Shown: piece by piece, positions 5,223 through 6,474 of the stretch | Layout of the letters: every line of letters begins with the position of its first letter | How positions within the stretch are numbered: position 1 is the stretch's first letter | Source: Thiotrichales bacterium | GTDB taxonomy: Bacteria; Pseudomonadota; Gammaproteobacteria; JAAZVR01 | NCBI GenBank assembly: GCA_018623305.1 | Contig: JAAZVR010000064.1 | Coordinates: 1 to 6,474, forward strand | Reading direction: 5' to 3' | DNA length: 6,474 nt | Notes under the pieces: generated by a model | Databases searched by the model: none | What the model saw: only the letters and a program-made list of their open reading frames with translations | Told to the model about the DNA's origin: nothing | Made by a program: the position numbers and the translations under genes

Positions 5223-6326
5223 ATGACGCCAGTTAGTAAGAATATCGGTGTGTTGGGTGCAGGTCAGCTGGGTCGAATGATGGCGATCGCCGGCTATCCA
5301 TTGGGGCAGAAATTTGGCTTCGTGGGGAATTCCCATGAGGAGCCTTCGGCAATGCTGGGTCACATTTACACCGATGCAGATTCTGTGGCGTCATTGTTGG
5401 ATTTTGCCGATGTGATTACTTATGAAAGTGAGAATACATCTGTTGAATTGATTGAAGAGATTTCTAAAACGACACCCGTTTATCCTAGTGTGAAGTCTTT
5501 ATATTATTCTCAGCATCGTGGTCGCGAGAAAACACTCTTTAATGAATTGGGTATAGCGACAGCTCCTTTTAAGGTGGTTAGCTCAGAGTCTGAATTGGTT
5601 GAAGCGGTTGAGCAGGTTGGATTGCCCGCTGTTTTAAAAACCACAACTGAAGGGTATGACGGAAAAGGTCAGTTTGTGATTCGTAAGTCTGAGGAGATTG
5701 AGAGAGCTTGGGCTGCTATGGATGGTGCTGAAGCGATCCTGGAAGGTTGGGTGTCGTTTAACCGAGAGCTTTCTTTAGTGGCAGTTCGTGCGATTGATGG
5801 GGAAACCGTGTTTTACCCACTTGTTGAAAATCACCATGTAGATGGCATTTTGCGCACGACTTATGCACCTGCGCTAGGTTTGTCAGCCGAGTTGCAAGCT
5901 GAAGCAGAATCTATGGTGCAAGTTGTAATGGATAAGCTGGAGCACGTTGGGGTTCTGGCGGTTGAATTATTTGAGACAGATCAAGGTTTGGTCGTTAATG
6001 AAATGGCGCCTCGAGTACATAACTCTGGTCATTGGACTCAGATGGGTGCGAGAACATGTCAGTTTGAAAATCACGTGCGAGCGATTTGTGGTTTGCCATT
6101 GGGTTCAACTGAAATGATTGCGCCTGTTTCGGCAATGATTAATTTGATTGGTGATGTAGGTGATGTCGTTTCTGTGTTAAAAGATTCGGATGCAGAGTTG
6201 CATTTATATGATAAATCAGCACGTGTAGGCCGTAAGTTAGGGCATATAAATATTGTTGCTGATGGCGAAGTTGAGCTAAAACAAAGGCTTACGTCTTTGT
6301 CTGAATTTGTCGAGATTTATTTTTAA
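5223..6326 (+). CDS. purK: N5-carboxyaminoimidazole ribonucleotide synthase (PurK)
   Basis: ATP-grasp enzyme that makes N5-CAIR from AIR, bicarbonate and ATP and passes it to PurE. At 367 residues it is a little longer than E. coli PurK (355). The N-terminal preATP-grasp fold starts with GVLGAGQLGRMM (9-20). The ATP-grasp segment includes LKTTTEGYDGKGQ (138-150), the acidic LEGWVSFNRELS (173-184) and the metal-binding NEMAPRVHNSGHWT (259-272). The closing motif YDKSARVGRKLGHIN (329-343) is typical of PurK and separates it from PurT and PurD. ATG at 5223 follows GAGGAG at 5208-5213 with 9-nt spacing, inside the end of purE, so the two genes form a coupled operon. The stop codon overlaps the UP element of the following rRNA promoter, and no terminator is visible after it. 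Confidence 0.97.
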   Translation: MTPVSKNIGVLGAGQLGRMMAIAGYPLGQKFGFVGNSHEEPSAMLGHIYTDADSVASLLDFADVITYESENTSVELIEEISKTTPVYPSVKSLYYSQHRGREKTLFNELGIATAPFKVVSSESELVEAVEQVGLPAVLKTTTEGYDGKGQFVIRKSEEIERAWAAMDGAEAILEGWVSFNRELSLVAVRAIDGETVFYPLVENHHVDGILRTTYAPALGLSAELQAEAESMVQVVMDKLEHVGVLAVELFETDQGLVVNEMAPRVHNSGHWTQMGARTCQFENHVRAICGLPLGSTEMIAPVSAMINLIGDVGDVVSVLKDSDAELHLYDKSARVGRKLGHINIVADGEVELKQRLTSLSEFVEIYF

Positions 6327-6372
6327 CTTTTTTACAAAAAGGAGTTGCGTTTAGTTTTGATGTGCCTATAAT
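6322..6372 (+). promoter_or_regulatory. rRNA operon promoter (P1-like) with UP element
   Basis: A perfect -10 TATAAT lies at 6367-6372. TTGCGT at 6345-6350 is a -35 with 16-nt spacing and 3 of 6 matches. Directly upstream, 6322-6343 is a T-tract followed by an A-tract that I score by eye as 11 of 14 defined positions of the E. coli UP-element consensus. This arrangement, the GC-containing stretch ACGC just after the -10, and the rRNA leader that follows indicate an rrn promoter under growth-rate and stringent control. The UP element begins in the purK stop region. Confidence 0.8.
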
Positions 6373-6376
6373 ACGC

Positions 6377-6474
6377 ATTCTCTCGAGGGGGCAGCGGTTA
6401 AGCGGCCTGGTTCGGGAGCGGATCTTTAACATCGTTGGATAGCCAAAATAAGTGTGTGGGCGCTTGCGAGAGTG
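6377..6474 (+). other. rRNA operon 5' leader (partial; 16S gene lies beyond the window)
   Basis: The leader starts near 6377-6379. A stem CTCTCGA/TCGGGAG (6380-6386 with 6412-6418, one G-U pair) closes a GC-rich hairpin in the place of boxB. BoxA follows at 6420-6431: 10 of 12 bases agree with TGCTCTTTAACA, including the core CTTTAACA. About 20 nt later TGTGTGGGC (6453-6461) repeats the conserved TGTGTGGGC of the E. coli rrn leader. BoxA and the hairpin would load the Nus-factor antitermination complex. No 16S sequence is present. Confidence 0.88.
6420..6431 (+). promoter_or_regulatory. boxA antitermination site
   Basis: The RNA site GGATCTTTAACA matches the rrn boxA TGCTCTTTAACA at 10 of 12 bases. 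In E. coli it binds the NusB-NusE(S10) pair so that RNA polymerase reads through the rRNA operon. The location just after a leader hairpin and before the conserved TGTGTGGGC is that of the rrn leader boxA. Confidence 0.85.

Noticed and set aside
6327..6341. CTTTTT/AAAAAG inverted repeat after purK as an intrinsic terminator.
   Set aside because: The stem is almost all A-T with a 3-nt loop and no following T-tract. It is better explained as the T-tract and A-tract of the rrn UP element.

Overview
The window is an ordinary, gene-dense stretch of chromosome, most likely from a gammaproteobacterium. Three things suggest this. A rhodanese-grxC-secB-gpsA run with a trmL gene close by matches the enterobacterial yibN-grxC-secB-gpsA-cysE-trmL neighbourhood. 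SecB is a proteobacterial chaperone. The end of the window carries an rRNA operon leader with a boxA very like that of gammaproteobacteria. GC content looks moderate by eye. Genus cannot be fixed; a sulfur-oxidiser of the Piscirickettsiaceae type is only a guess.

Layout. Positions 1-1883 hold a + strand operon: the 3' end of a rhodanese-domain gene, grxC (glutaredoxin), secB (export chaperone) and gpsA (glycerol-3-phosphate dehydrogenase), with gaps of -8 to +8 nt. trmL (tRNA wobble-base 2'-O-methyltransferase) faces gpsA on the - strand with no base between the two stop codons. trmL is divergent from pyrD (class 1 dihydroorotate dehydrogenase), and the two predicted promoters overlap. pyrD and tyrS (tyrosyl-tRNA synthetase) form a + strand pair, both with GTG starts behind the same AAGGGA Shine-Dalgarno sequence. 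A bidirectional terminator separates tyrS from a - strand tRNA-Lys(UUU). After an 84-nt divergent gap come purE and purK, the two-step carboxylation of AIR to CAIR in purine synthesis. The last ~150 nt hold an rRNA operon promoter with an UP element, a leader hairpin, boxA and a conserved leader motif; the 16S gene itself lies beyond the window.

The genes serve redox balance and export (grxC, secB), phospholipid precursor supply (gpsA), pyrimidine and purine synthesis (pyrD, purEK) and translation (trmL, tyrS, tRNA-Lys, rrn). I see no mobile element, CRISPR array, defence system or horizontally acquired island, and no previously undescribed system. The points worth a second look are the class 1B-like PyrD in a proteobacterial setting, the interlocked trmL/pyrD promoters with a probably leaderless trmL message, the zero-gap gpsA/trmL junction, and the rrn promoter packed against the purK stop codon without a terminator.
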